A DNA stretch of 64,000 nucleotides from Lactobacillus sp. ESL0700 (GTDB taxonomy: Bacteria; Bacillota; Bacilli; Lactobacillales; Lactobacillaceae), in contig NZ_CP113930.1 of NCBI RefSeq assembly GCF_029392095.1, positions 992,001 through 1,056,000 on the forward strand. The letters run 5' to 3'. The position numbers and the translations under genes are program-made. The notes beneath the pieces were generated by a model. That model searched no databases. It was not told the origin of the DNA and saw nothing but the letters and a program-made list of their open reading frames with translations. This document shows, one piece after another, positions 46,843 through 55,495 of this stretch (its first letter is position 1; each line of letters opens with the position of its first letter).

Positions 46843-47628
46843 GTTGTTTTTTTGCTTATCACTATTAGTTTCTTTGAATAGAAAATCATTTTTTTTAGCA
46901 GTTATACTCCAATTTTTGGGGTCACTAACTTTGTCAGTAATTATGCCATCGATCTGATCTAAATTACCTACTGTAAAAGTATTAACTGAATCGATTTTAG
47001 TATGATCTGCAACCAAATATACTTTCTTAGCTCTTTGAATAAATACTTGCATTGTTTTTGCTACAATTGGATCTTTATCTGTAATACCACATTTAATATC
47101 GATTCCAGTTGGGCTGAGAATCGCGTAATCAGCACTGTATTTTGCATAATCACTTACATTTTCAGCCTCAAAACTTAAATTATCCTTATTTAACTTTCCC
47201 CCTTCTGTATAAAAATCTAATGTCGGTTTTGTCAAAGCAAAGTTTAAACATTCAACAGAATTAGTAATACCTGTAAATTTTCTTCCAGTTGCACTTAAAA
47301 CTTTTAAAACTCGCAAAGAAGTACTTGCTGAATCAAAGAAAAGACTGATATTTCCTTGGTTAGTAATTAACTTTGCTGTACTAGTTGCAATATCATTTTT
47401 AATGTTTGCTAACATTGAATTTCTAGCTTTAAATGGTACAGATTTATTAGCTAAAAAAGAATATGCGCCACCATGTACCCTTCCAATTTTACGTTTAGAA
47501 GCTAAGTAATCTAAATCCTTGCGAATAGTTTCTTTTGAAACTCCAAGTTCATCTGATAACTGTTTGACTGTCACACTACCAGATAAATTTAAAAGCTCTT
47601 CAATTTTTTCTAGTCTTTCAAATTTCAA
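46840..47628 (-). CDS. DeoR-family transcriptional repressor
   Basis: 262 residues. The N-terminal winged helix (FERLEKIEELLNLSGSVTVKQLSDELGVSKETIRKDLDYL split over residues 3-42) is followed by a DeoR C-terminal sensor that binds phosphorylated sugars (SLFFDSASTSLRVLKVL and YLVADHTKID motifs). The start is TTG at 47628, with GGAGG ten bases upstream. It lies behind the PTS operon on the same strand but is separated by a terminator. It is the natural local regulator of the PTS, aldolase and kinase genes. Confidence 0.88.
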   Translation of the reverse strand: MKFERLEKIEELLNLSGSVTVKQLSDELGVSKETIRKDLDYLASKRKIGRVHGGAYSFLANKSVPFKARNSMLANIKNDIATSTAKLITNQGNISLFFDSASTSLRVLKVLSATGRKFTGITNSVECLNFALTKPTLDFYTEGGKLNKDNLSFEAENVSDYAKYSADYAILSPTGIDIKCGITDKDPIVAKTMQVFIQRAKKVYLVADHTKIDSVNTFTVGNLDQIDGIITDKVSDPKNWSITAKKNDFLFKETNSDKQKNN

Positions 47629-47749
47629 TTGTCTACATCCTCCAAATTAATTTCTAAATTTTATCTACCAATTCTAAAATAGCATATAACAAAATTATAT
47701 TAACTAACAAACAAATCACTTAACAACAAATAATATAATACACTAAAAA

Positions 47750-47781
47750 AGGTATTAAGTAATTCAACTTAATACCTTAAT
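47750..47781 (-). terminator. Terminator of the nhaC-to-EIIC operon
   Basis: AAGGTATTAAGT and ACTTAATACCTT make a 12-bp stem with a six-base loop; on the minus strand it is followed by TTTTTTAG. Confidence 0.88.
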
Positions 47782-47840
47782 AGCTATTATTATTATAATG
47801 CTGGATAATTCACTTTACTAACTTAAAAGCGTCTAATCTG

Positions 47841-49235
47841 TCATGATTTCGCTACACGAACATTTGAATAATCTGAATGCTTTTCAATTGTATCGATAAC
47901 TTTCTTCTTATTCTTTTTAAAGTAAATGAACTGAACAATATACAAAATGACTACAATTCCAATAATTAATGGGTTTTTAGTCATAAAAGCGATTGTAATT
48001 AATCCCAATAGAATATTCGCAGCTACAAAACCAATGACCATCAAACTATTACCGGGAATTTTAACACCGACTTGTTTAGCAATTTTGGTAAACATAGGTG
48101 CAAAATAAGAACCGATGTACAGCTGACCTGCAAAAATACAGATATCCATAATTAATGCTTTAAAAATATTTCCATCTGCTAAAGCAATATTGATTTCTGA
48201 ATCATATGCAAATCCCGTTAAGCACATTACTGGAACAATAATGTTACCTGGTAAAATAAATGCCATAATCAAAGCGAACGGAATCATTAAAATTCCAGTA
48301 GTTAACGTTGCACTTTCACCATAGCCTAATGCATCATTAACAGCAACATACCATTCTCGACCACCCTTTTTCATTGATTTTTGGGAAGCAGATGTAATAC
48401 TTGAAAATGAAGCTGCAAAAATACTACCTATCTTCGGGAAGATTGCCATAACTGCTGAAGTAGTAACTGCAGTAGTCAAAATTTGTCCCCATGATGCAAT
48501 TGCTGTTAGTGTTGTAAAGTTACCAATAAAACCAAGTAAAAAGCCAACGATAAAACCAATAATCATTGGATCACCCAAAAATCCGAGCTTTTTACGAATG
48601 TTTTCAGGATTTAATTGAATCTTATCAGCACCTAATTTTGATAAAACTACATTTAAAATTAAGGCAAATGGTACATTACCAACTTGGTGAGGTGCAGATA
48701 AAGTACATTGAGGATATCCATAGTATGTTGACCAGCGATTAGCTATAACTTCAGAATATAGTAAACATACCATGTTACCAAACAACATTAAAAAGCTAGC
48801 TAACCACATATTTTTTGTAACAAAGTAAAGTTCAGAACCCCATAAAATTAATGAGTAATTATTCCATAAATCACTTGGCATAAAAACGTTAGTCCACTTA
48901 ATTGCAAATAAAAACACTTGAAAAATTAGTAAGACTGCAATAAAGACCATTCCGATTTGAGTAGAATAAGCAATTACAGCTGTAGCTTGCCAACCAATAT
49001 CTAATACTGGTAAGTTTAGGTGTGCCAACTTTACCATTTTGTCAACAACTGGAGAAATAACTGGTGTGAAATAATTAGTAATCATATCAAAGCCAATTAA
49101 ACCAACAGCTGCAAGAATAGCTGAGTTAATAGCTTTTTTAACATTTATCTTCATGAAGATACAAATTAGGAAAATTACGATTGGCACAAAGATATTTGCT
49201 CCAAAGGTATCCATAATTGTTTTTAATGTTTGCAT
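47841..49235 (-). CDS. PTS galactitol-type EIIC permease
   Basis: 464 residues with about 11 membrane helices. Sequence runs such as FGANIFVPIVIFLICIF, NVPFALILNVVLSKLGADKI and LGYGESATLTTGILMIP match the Gat/SgcC EIIC family, which takes up alditols or related sugars with phosphorylation. The true substrate cannot be read. It has a strong ribosome binding site (AGGAGG) and is the last gene of the operon. Confidence 0.88.
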   Translation of the reverse strand: MQTLKTIMDTFGANIFVPIVIFLICIFMKINVKKAINSAILAAVGLIGFDMITNYFTPVISPVVDKMVKLAHLNLPVLDIGWQATAVIAYSTQIGMVFIAVLLIFQVFLFAIKWTNVFMPSDLWNNYSLILWGSELYFVTKNMWLASFLMLFGNMVCLLYSEVIANRWSTYYGYPQCTLSAPHQVGNVPFALILNVVLSKLGADKIQLNPENIRKKLGFLGDPMIIGFIVGFLLGFIGNFTTLTAIASWGQILTTAVTTSAVMAIFPKIGSIFAASFSSITSASQKSMKKGGREWYVAVNDALGYGESATLTTGILMIPFALIMAFILPGNIIVPVMCLTGFAYDSEINIALADGNIFKALIMDICIFAGQLYIGSYFAPMFTKIAKQVGVKIPGNSLMVIGFVAANILLGLITIAFMTKNPLIIGIVVILYIVQFIYFKKNKKKVIDTIEKHSDYSNVRVAKS

Positions 49236-49280
49236 TTATTTGCCTCCTATCCTTTTAAGATAAGTTTTAAATATACATTA

Positions 49281-49574
49281 CTATTCAGTAATGGCTTCTT
49301 TGATTTTTTCAAACACATCTTCTTCACCAATACCTGTTAACAATCCAGTTGCATTGATAATCGGAATGTTATATGTTCCAGGGATTGGTGATGTAAAGAC
49401 GACAAGATCATAATTACCGGATGGGATTCTTTCAGAAGCCTGCTGCGGATTTAACTCTTCGGCTTGAACATTAAAACCCAAAGATTCAATATATTCTTGA
49501 GCTTTTTCAGCTACCATTGTTGAACTGACAGTTCCTGAACCACAAACGGCTAATAAATTAATTGTTTTTTTCAT
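49281..49574 (-). CDS. PTS galactitol-type EIIB
   Basis: 97 residues, beginning MKKTINLLAVCGSGTVSSTM; the Cys is the phosphorylation site. The ATG at 49574 is taken over an ATG six codons upstream, because GGAAAGGA lies in the intervening codons. It overlaps the EIIA stop by 4 nt (ATGA), so the two are coupled. Confidence 0.92.
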   Translation of the reverse strand: MKKTINLLAVCGSGTVSSTMVAEKAQEYIESLGFNVQAEELNPQQASERIPSGNYDLVVFTSPIPGTYNIPIINATGLLTGIGEEDVFEKIKEAITE

Positions 49575-50023
49575 TTTTCTTTTCCTTTCCATAAAGATAG
49601 TGCATCAAACAAATTTTTCGATTGATATACATCTTTTAAAAAGCTATCGTCTTGGAACATTGCGATTAATTCTCGTAAATTCTGTAATTGTTGTTGGGCT
49701 CCCGTAGAGCAAATAAAGAACACTATTTTCACTTCAACTTTAGTATCAGAAGATCCCATTTGTTGAAAAGGAATAGGCTTATTCAAACGAACTACGAGAA
49801 TGCCATCCTTTTTGACATTTATCGGGTCACAGTGTGGAATAGCAACACCAATAGTTTTTGTTTGTAGTCCTGTAGGAAAACTTTTTTCTCTTTTTTGTAA
49901 AGCAGGCAGATACGAGTTATTTATCATTTTTAATTCAGATAATTTTTTAGCTGCTAAATTAAAAAGTTCATCTTTAGTTTGGACAGACACGTTATCTATA
50001 ATTAATTTTTCACTAAAAATCAT
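49571..50023 (-). CDS. PTS EIIA of the fructose/galactitol type
   Basis: 150 residues of the PTS_EIIA_2 domain. The phosphorylated His lies in GVAIPHCDPINVKKDG; KVEVKIVFFICS and the C-terminal FQDDSFLKDVYQ region are also typical. It transfers phosphate from HPr to EIIB. A terminator-like hairpin sits just before it, so it may be expressed below the aldolase. Confidence 0.92.
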   Translation of the reverse strand: MIFSEKLIIDNVSVQTKDELFNLAAKKLSELKMINNSYLPALQKREKSFPTGLQTKTIGVAIPHCDPINVKKDGILVVRLNKPIPFQQMGSSDTKVEVKIVFFICSTGAQQQLQNLRELIAMFQDDSFLKDVYQSKNLFDALSLWKGKEK

Positions 50024-50050
50024 ATTTTCACCATCTAAAATATTTGAAAT

Positions 50051-50081
50051 AAAAAGAGGGGTATTGACCCCCTCTTTTTTA
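50051..50081 (-). terminator. Intra-operon terminator between aldolase and EIIA genes
   Basis: AAAAAGAGGGG / CCCCTCTTTTT, an 11-bp stem, with the stop codon of the aldolase gene in one arm and TTTTTATTT on the minus-strand 3' side. Only 28 nt separate it from the EIIA start, too little for another promoter. Confidence 0.8.
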
Positions 50082-50726
50082 TTTTTTAGGTTGTCCGTAT
50101 GTCGTAAATTTTTTAGCTACTTCATTCATTTGTTCCTCATTCAATGGTACAGGGGTCCCCACTGCGCTGGCATAAATATACAGTTTACATAAAAATTCAA
50201 TATTTCTGGCATTACCCATTGCTGATTCAATTGAACCACCAATAGCTAAAAGACCGTGATTGGCAAGCAAAATACCGTGATCTTCTCCCATGGTCTTGTA
50301 AGCTTCTACTGCAATATCATGAGAACCATAGATCTTATAATTAGTACACTTTAATGTTTTGCATAAATCAGCTACTACATAATGAATTGGTGGCACATCT
50401 TTGTTTAGGCAAGCCATTGCTGTTGCAAAATCAGCATGCGAGTGAATTACAGATTTAATTTCAGGATTATTTTTATAAAAGATTGAGTGCATTTCAAATT
50501 CACTTGATGGTTTACGGTCACCTTCAAGAATGTTGCCATCGAGATCCATCACAACAACATCTTCTGGTTTAGTTTCATAATAGTCAATGCCTGACGGACT
50601 AATTAGCATCACCTTGGATTCAGGAACAAAGATACTCAAGTTACCACCAGTACCTGTTGTTAAATGCTCATCAACCAATTTTTTACCAAATTCAACAATT
50701 TTATTTCTTTCTTCAATATAATCCAT
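50079..50726 (-). CDS. Class II aldolase (fuculose-1-phosphate aldolase / DrdA-Ald2 type)
   Basis: 215 residues, the usual length. GTGGNLSIFVP binds phosphate, SSEFEMH provides the catalytic Glu, and HSHADFATAM and ANHGLLAIGG provide the zinc histidines. This fold cleaves ketose-1-phosphates into DHAP and an aldehyde. With the kinase and isomerase encoded upstream, the expected substrate is 5-deoxyribulose-1-phosphate or methylthioribulose-1-phosphate, giving acetaldehyde or methylthioacetaldehyde; fuculose- or other 1-phosphates are possible too. Confidence 0.85.
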   Translation of the reverse strand: MDYIEERNKIVEFGKKLVDEHLTTGTGGNLSIFVPESKVMLISPSGIDYYETKPEDVVVMDLDGNILEGDRKPSSEFEMHSIFYKNNPEIKSVIHSHADFATAMACLNKDVPPIHYVVADLCKTLKCTNYKIYGSHDIAVEAYKTMGEDHGILLANHGLLAIGGSIESAMGNARNIEFLCKLYIYASAVGTPVPLNEEQMNEVAKKFTTYGQPKK

Positions 50727-50741
50727 AATAATTTTATTCTC

Positions 50742-52196
50742 CTATTTTTTGACAACTGTGTTATTACCAATTTCTTGCCACTGATAATAACAGCGTAATA
50801 ATTTTTCGTTTTTATGCGGTTGATATTTGAATCTTAATGGCCTTTGGATATTCTGATTACTCTCTCCCATTGCTTCATTAGCAACATTAAAGCAACCAAT
50901 AATTGATGGCTCTTGAAAATCTGAATATATCGCTACTGTTCTACCAGTTATATCAGCAACAACTTGGGGAATTATTTGAGAATTCATCCCTCCACCACAG
51001 GCAACGATTGTATCCTTCGTATTGGATACTGTTTTACTTAATTGTTTAATTTTTTGTGAAATTGCAAAGCCAATATCTAGTGGTACACTACCAACAATTT
51101 CCTTTTTGGTTATTTTCTTAGAAAGTGGTGGTAACATATACCAACCACCATAACCATTAATTCCTGTAGATTTACGAAAACTTTGTGTAGTTAAATTTGC
51201 CAGTATTTTTTGTTCACCAGACAGCGAAACCTCTTCTTCTATTTCTTTATAACTGGTTTCAGGTAATAATGCCTGTCTAGCGTATTCATAATTAAGACCT
51301 GTGACGCCTGGATTATATTCTAAGACATAATCATCACCGCCAAGATCCAAATCAAGCCAGCAATTAGTATCGCTTGAAGCTTCTTTTGAACGAATACAAA
51401 CTGGACTAGTTGTTCCGGAAACTAGGCACAAGGTACTAGTATCTTGTGAATCTGTGATTGCTCTCATTGCTAGTTGGGTATCAGCTCCCCCAATTACAAA
51501 ATCACAGTTACTTTGACGATTAATACCAAAACTCTCTAGCATATCTATATTGGTTACTTTAAATTTAGTACCTGTTTTAACAATAGTAGGTAACCTAATG
51601 TTAGTTAGTCCGAATATATCCAATAGGTTTTCATCCCAGTTTTTAGTATGTAAATCGAATAATTGTGTTTCAACAGCTTGTGAATATTCAATTACTAACT
51701 TATTACAAAACAGTAACGCAAAAGCTTCACTTAAACTTGTAAATGAACAAACTTTAGCAAATAATTCTGGTCGATCATGCTTTAATCCTACTAATTTCAT
51801 TGCCAAAAAATCTGCAGATAAGCTTCTTGTAGTAATATTTTGGATTTGGATAAAATTATCAACGTAATCGTTAATAAAACGTTCCCCTCTACTATCAATA
51901 TTAGGAATGCCAAAAAGTAATTTCTGATTTTCATCAGTTAAAAAGAATGTCTGTCTAGCTCCTGAAACAGTAATTGCTGAGATATGATTATCAAATGAAC
52001 TTAAAACTTTTTTAGAAGCACTTTGAAGATTCTTCATAAAAGTTGGAATATCAATTAACATTCCACCATTTTTATCAGACTGATATTCATTAGAAATATG
52101 CTGCAGGTCATAAACCTTACCTAGATTGTCCATTAAACAAACTCGACTGCTACCTGTTCCAATATCTATGAGCAAGTAAAACTTCTTGTCAGCCAT
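50742..52196 (-). CDS. FGGY-family carbohydrate kinase
   Basis: 484 residues. The N-terminal nucleotide-phosphate loop LLIDIGTGSSRVCLMD and the second-domain IGGADTQLAM and VACGGGMNSQI segments are typical of the FGGY family. Middle motif MAITVSGARQTFFL resembles the substrate loop of pentulose or autoinducer-2 kinases. It phosphorylates an alcohol of a sugar or sugar acid. It follows the dehydrogenase gene by one base. The substrate is not identifiable, and it is unclear why a second sugar kinase is needed beside the MtnK-like one and the PTS. Confidence 0.8.
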   Translation of the reverse strand: MADKKFYLLIDIGTGSSRVCLMDNLGKVYDLQHISNEYQSDKNGGMLIDIPTFMKNLQSASKKVLSSFDNHISAITVSGARQTFFLTDENQKLLFGIPNIDSRGERFINDYVDNFIQIQNITTRSLSADFLAMKLVGLKHDRPELFAKVCSFTSLSEAFALLFCNKLVIEYSQAVETQLFDLHTKNWDENLLDIFGLTNIRLPTIVKTGTKFKVTNIDMLESFGINRQSNCDFVIGGADTQLAMRAITDSQDTSTLCLVSGTTSPVCIRSKEASSDTNCWLDLDLGGDDYVLEYNPGVTGLNYEYARQALLPETSYKEIEEEVSLSGEQKILANLTTQSFRKSTGINGYGGWYMLPPLSKKITKKEIVGSVPLDIGFAISQKIKQLSKTVSNTKDTIVACGGGMNSQIIPQVVADITGRTVAIYSDFQEPSIIGCFNVANEAMGESNQNIQRPLRFKYQPHKNEKLLRCYYQWQEIGNNTVVKK

Positions 52197-52197
52197 A

Positions 52198-53193
52198 TTA
52201 ATTGCTTCCTATTACAGTTGGATTCATCAAATTTGCATGCTTATAATCTTTATTTAAGAAGTTCAGAATAGATTGAACAGCAATTTCTGATTGATGAAGT
52301 ACAACTTCATAAGTAGAGCCACAAATATGTGGTGTACAGATGACATTATCAAGTAGAGCTAATTTCATATCATCTTTTGTTTTTGGTGGTTCAACATCTA
52401 ACACATCAAGAATTGCGCCACTAATTTTCTTATTAACCAATGCATTATATAAGTCATCGTTATTAACCACTGCTGACCTTGAAGTATTAACAAATAGTCC
52501 ATTCTTATTCATTAAATCAAAGTATTTAGCATCAATCATTCCTTCAGTTTCTTTAGTTACTGGTAGGTGAACAGATACGATATTAGATTTCTTAAAAATA
52601 GTAGCAAGATCTGTCTTTTCTACTGGACCGTCTGTGTGCTCAACATATGGATCATAGAAATACATTTTACAACCAAATGCTTCGAGTAAATGAGCTGCTT
52701 TACGTGCAACTGCTCCAAAACCGACAAAGCCAATAGTCTGTGAATATAATTCATGCCCTTTCCAAATATAGTAAGGAGTTGTACCAGGTACCCACTTGCC
52801 GTCAAGAATCCATTGTCTTGCAGGAATAATTTGTCTTTGTTGCATGACTAAAGTACCAACTAACATTTCAGCAACAGCTTCAGCGTTTCTTGCTGGAGTG
52901 TGGATTAACGGTACATTATGTGCAGTTACTGCTGGAACATCAATATTTTCTGGAGTTGATCGACAATCAACAATTAATTTTAAATTTGTTGCTGCATCTA
53001 GAACTTTGTCATTAATTTGGTCTAGCTCTGTAATTAAAACATCTGGATTAACTTCAGCCATTTTTTCGGCCATTTCGTCTGGATAAAAGCGTTTACCATC
53101 TTTTGTCCATGGATCGTAAACAACTTCATCAAATTTATCAGCTAATTTAGCACGTAAATCATCAACAATTTCTGCACGAATATAAATTTTCAT
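52198..53193 (-). CDS. D-isomer-specific 2-hydroxyacid dehydrogenase
   Basis: 331 residues. A substrate domain flanks the NAD domain with TIGFVGFGAVARKAAHLLEAFG (glycine-rich loop, here GxGxxA rather than GxGxxG). Catalytic residues are present: Arg in NTSRSAVV, Glu in DVLDVEPP and His in TPHICGST. It oxidises or reduces a 2-hydroxyacid such as a phosphoglycerate-like or aldonate acid. It lies between the isomerase-like gene (3 nt) and the FGGY kinase (1 nt), so it belongs to the same pathway. Confidence 0.85.
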   Translation of the reverse strand: MKIYIRAEIVDDLRAKLADKFDEVVYDPWTKDGKRFYPDEMAEKMAEVNPDVLITELDQINDKVLDAATNLKLIVDCRSTPENIDVPAVTAHNVPLIHTPARNAEAVAEMLVGTLVMQQRQIIPARQWILDGKWVPGTTPYYIWKGHELYSQTIGFVGFGAVARKAAHLLEAFGCKMYFYDPYVEHTDGPVEKTDLATIFKKSNIVSVHLPVTKETEGMIDAKYFDLMNKNGLFVNTSRSAVVNNDDLYNALVNKKISGAILDVLDVEPPKTKDDMKLALLDNVICTPHICGSTYEVVLHQSEIAVQSILNFLNKDYKHANLMNPTVIGSN

Positions 53194-53196
53194 TTT

Positions 53197-54252
53197 TTAA
53201 TAAAACTCCTCTACTTTTCCATCAGTCAAATATTTATTTAAGTTATATGGTGAATAAACACCTTTATCAGTTACAATTCCTCCAATTAATTCCGGTGGTG
53301 TTATATCAAATGCGGGATAAATCGCATGGACATTAGGTGCACAAACCCGAGTTCCTTGAAATTCAAGAACTTGATTAGGATCACGAAATTCAATCTTAAT
53401 TGAATTAGTATCTTTTTTATCTGTATCAGGTATACCAGTGACAAAATATGGCACACCAACACGATTAGCTAAAATAGCAATTTGTTTAGTTCCAATTTTA
53501 TTAGCAATATGACCGTCCATTGCAATCGTGTCTGCGGCGGAAGTATAAAAGTCAATTCGCTCATGTTCCAGACCAAAATTAATCATGTTATCTGTTAGTA
53601 CAGTCGTATCAAAACCTGATTCAGCAAAGCAACTAGCAGTTAATCTTGCACCTTGCATAAATGGCCGAGTTTCTGCATCATAAATCTTAAAAACTTTATT
53701 AGTTCTTCTTGCAGCACGGATAATTGCACCAATAATTGTTTCTCCGTAGCACTGAGTTAAAATACCTGAATGATCTGGGAATAAGTCAACTAAATAATCG
53801 CCAACCTTTTGCATTGTTGAGTAGCGACGATTTAAGGAATCTACAGTATCCTCAATAATTGCATCAATGGGACTGCTACCATCTTGAATGGCTTTCTTTG
53901 CAACCTCATAAGCTCTATCAGTTATTTTTTTGTAGCGATTAGCTGTTGTTGGTCTTGCATTTCCAAGTTCTTTGCTTGCTTGAAGCAAAAAGTCAAGTTG
54001 CTTATCTTCTGCCATATCTTTACATTGATAAGCTGCTAATGCCATTCCCATGCCAACTGCTGTATACGGTCCTGCACTTTGAGTTACCATATCTTGAATG
54101 GCTTTAATGACTTCATGATAATTTTCACAAATCACAAAATGCTTTTTAGTTGGGTAAACTCTTCGATCAAGAATTTTTACGATGCCATCCTCATACCAAG
54201 CAACATTTTCATATTTTAAAAGGAATGGCATTCCTTTGTCTTCTCTTTTCAA
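53197..54252 (-). CDS. mtnA: Aldose-1-phosphate isomerase, MtnA/DrdI type (aIF2B-like)
   Basis: 351 residues from TTG. MtnA converts 5-methylthioribose-1-phosphate to the ribulose form; DrdI does the same for 5-deoxyribose-1-phosphate. The catalytic Cys (ILTQCYGE, about residue 168) and Asp (AADTIAMDG, about 241) and the DAETRPFMQGARLTA motif are kept. The N-terminal RGAPAIG motif is replaced by SAGPYTAVGMG, which marks a divergent branch. I prefer the TTG at 54252: GAGGAGG lies six bases before it, whereas an ATG at 54267 overlaps that site and is fused to the stop of the kinase gene (ATGA). Confidence 0.8.
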   Translation of the reverse strand: MKREDKGMPFLLKYENVAWYEDGIVKILDRRVYPTKKHFVICENYHEVIKAIQDMVTQSAGPYTAVGMGMALAAYQCKDMAEDKQLDFLLQASKELGNARPTTANRYKKITDRAYEVAKKAIQDGSSPIDAIIEDTVDSLNRRYSTMQKVGDYLVDLFPDHSGILTQCYGETIIGAIIRAARRTNKVFKIYDAETRPFMQGARLTASCFAESGFDTTVLTDNMINFGLEHERIDFYTSAADTIAMDGHIANKIGTKQIAILANRVGVPYFVTGIPDTDKKDTNSIKIEFRDPNQVLEFQGTRVCAPNVHAIYPAFDITPPELIGGIVTDKGVYSPYNLNKYLTDGKVEEFY

Positions 54253-54263
54253 ATTATGCCTCC

Positions 54264-55478
54264 TCATATGATTGAATCAGAAATTTTTGCAATATCAGAA
54301 ATCAGTTGATTACCAGCACTATAAAGCTTTCTATTTAAAATTAAGTCTGTACCAATTTTAATTAGAGCCATTGAGACAATATTTCTTTGTTCAACATTAG
54401 TAATCGAAGTTATTTCTAAGACTTTTGAATCGCCAACTGTTCTTCTAATAATTTCAGTACCTGCATAACCAAGAGAATCAGCAATAATTGAAGAAATGTA
54501 AGAATTTTCAAATTTTCTTTCTTTATATAATGGAAATTCAACTAATTCATCATATTTCAGATAAAGTTTTTTAATTGTTAAATCAAAAACATCTTCAATA
54601 GTATTCTCAAGCCAAGTCATGAATTCAGAATTCTTGTTTTCTTTTTTGCTGTATTCAACAACTAATGGGAAAACCAAATTACCAATTACATTCCCAATGT
54701 CATAACCAATTGGACCATAAAAGGCGAATTCTGGATCAATAATCTTAATTCCATTTTGATTAATAAAAATAGAACCACTGTGTAAATCACCATGTAATAA
54801 TGCCTGAGCATTATTCATAAAATTATTTCTAAGCTCTGCTACATTAGCTTTTAACTCATCATTTTCATACAAATTTTGTTTAACAAAATCATCGAGGGCA
54901 CTATCATAAGTATTACGATTCTTATAATTGTAATATGGTTCTGTTAAAACCAAATCTTCAGTAATATCGCATAAATCGATATTAATAAATTCTTTAACCA
55001 CATTCTTCTTTTGATGCCGATCGAATATTAAGTCAGTTGTAGGTAAAAGAGCATCTACCATAAATGACGAAATTTGTTCTGCTAATTCTGGAAAAATCTT
55101 TTCAGCATGCAATTCTTTACGTAAGTTTTTATAGGCTGAAACGTCTTCCATAATAATTGCCGACATCGTTTCATCATAGTTGTACATTTTAGGAACCATA
55201 TCATTAGTTAGCTTCCCTTCAATGCTTAAAGTCTTATATTCAAGTACATTTCTATGTCGATCTAGTTCTCTTCCAGAAGTTCTAATTTTATTATCAGCTT
55301 GCTTAACTACAACTGATTTTTGAGAATTGGCAACTGAGTAAACATAATTAATATTACCGTCACTAATCTCTTTACTCTTTAAATCTGATACATGAGTTCC
55401 ATCAAAAATATTTGTCTTATCTTTAACATATTGTTTGACAGTTTCAGTATTTAATAAAAAATGTTTTGAATAATCCAT
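54264..55478 (-). CDS. mtnK: Methylthioribose kinase-like (MtnK/DrdK type)
   Basis: 404 residues, the MtnK length (about 397). Protein-kinase-like/APH fold: the catalytic LLHGDLHSGSIFI loop and the metal site IDPEFAFYGPIGYDIGNVIGN match MtnK closely; the N-terminus VKQYVKDKTNIFD and RELDRHRNVLEYKTL supply the ATP lobe. It phosphorylates C1 of methylthioribose or 5-deoxyribose. Followed directly by the isomerase gene and 17 nt after the transporter gene. This pairing with an MtnA-like protein and an aldolase is the basis for the pathway inference. Confidence 0.85.
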   Translation of the reverse strand: MDYSKHFLLNTETVKQYVKDKTNIFDGTHVSDLKSKEISDGNINYVYSVANSQKSVVVKQADNKIRTSGRELDRHRNVLEYKTLSIEGKLTNDMVPKMYNYDETMSAIIMEDVSAYKNLRKELHAEKIFPELAEQISSFMVDALLPTTDLIFDRHQKKNVVKEFINIDLCDITEDLVLTEPYYNYKNRNTYDSALDDFVKQNLYENDELKANVAELRNNFMNNAQALLHGDLHSGSIFINQNGIKIIDPEFAFYGPIGYDIGNVIGNLVFPLVVEYSKKENKNSEFMTWLENTIEDVFDLTIKKLYLKYDELVEFPLYKERKFENSYISSIIADSLGYAGTEIIRRTVGDSKVLEITSITNVEQRNIVSMALIKIGTDLILNRKLYSAGNQLISDIAKISDSII

Positions 55479-55495
55479 TTTATTTCCTTTGATAT

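Noticed and set aside
49800..50192. Open frame of 130 codons antisense to EIIA and aldolase
   Set aside because: It crosses the intra-operon terminator and lies opposite two clear genes; no start signal.
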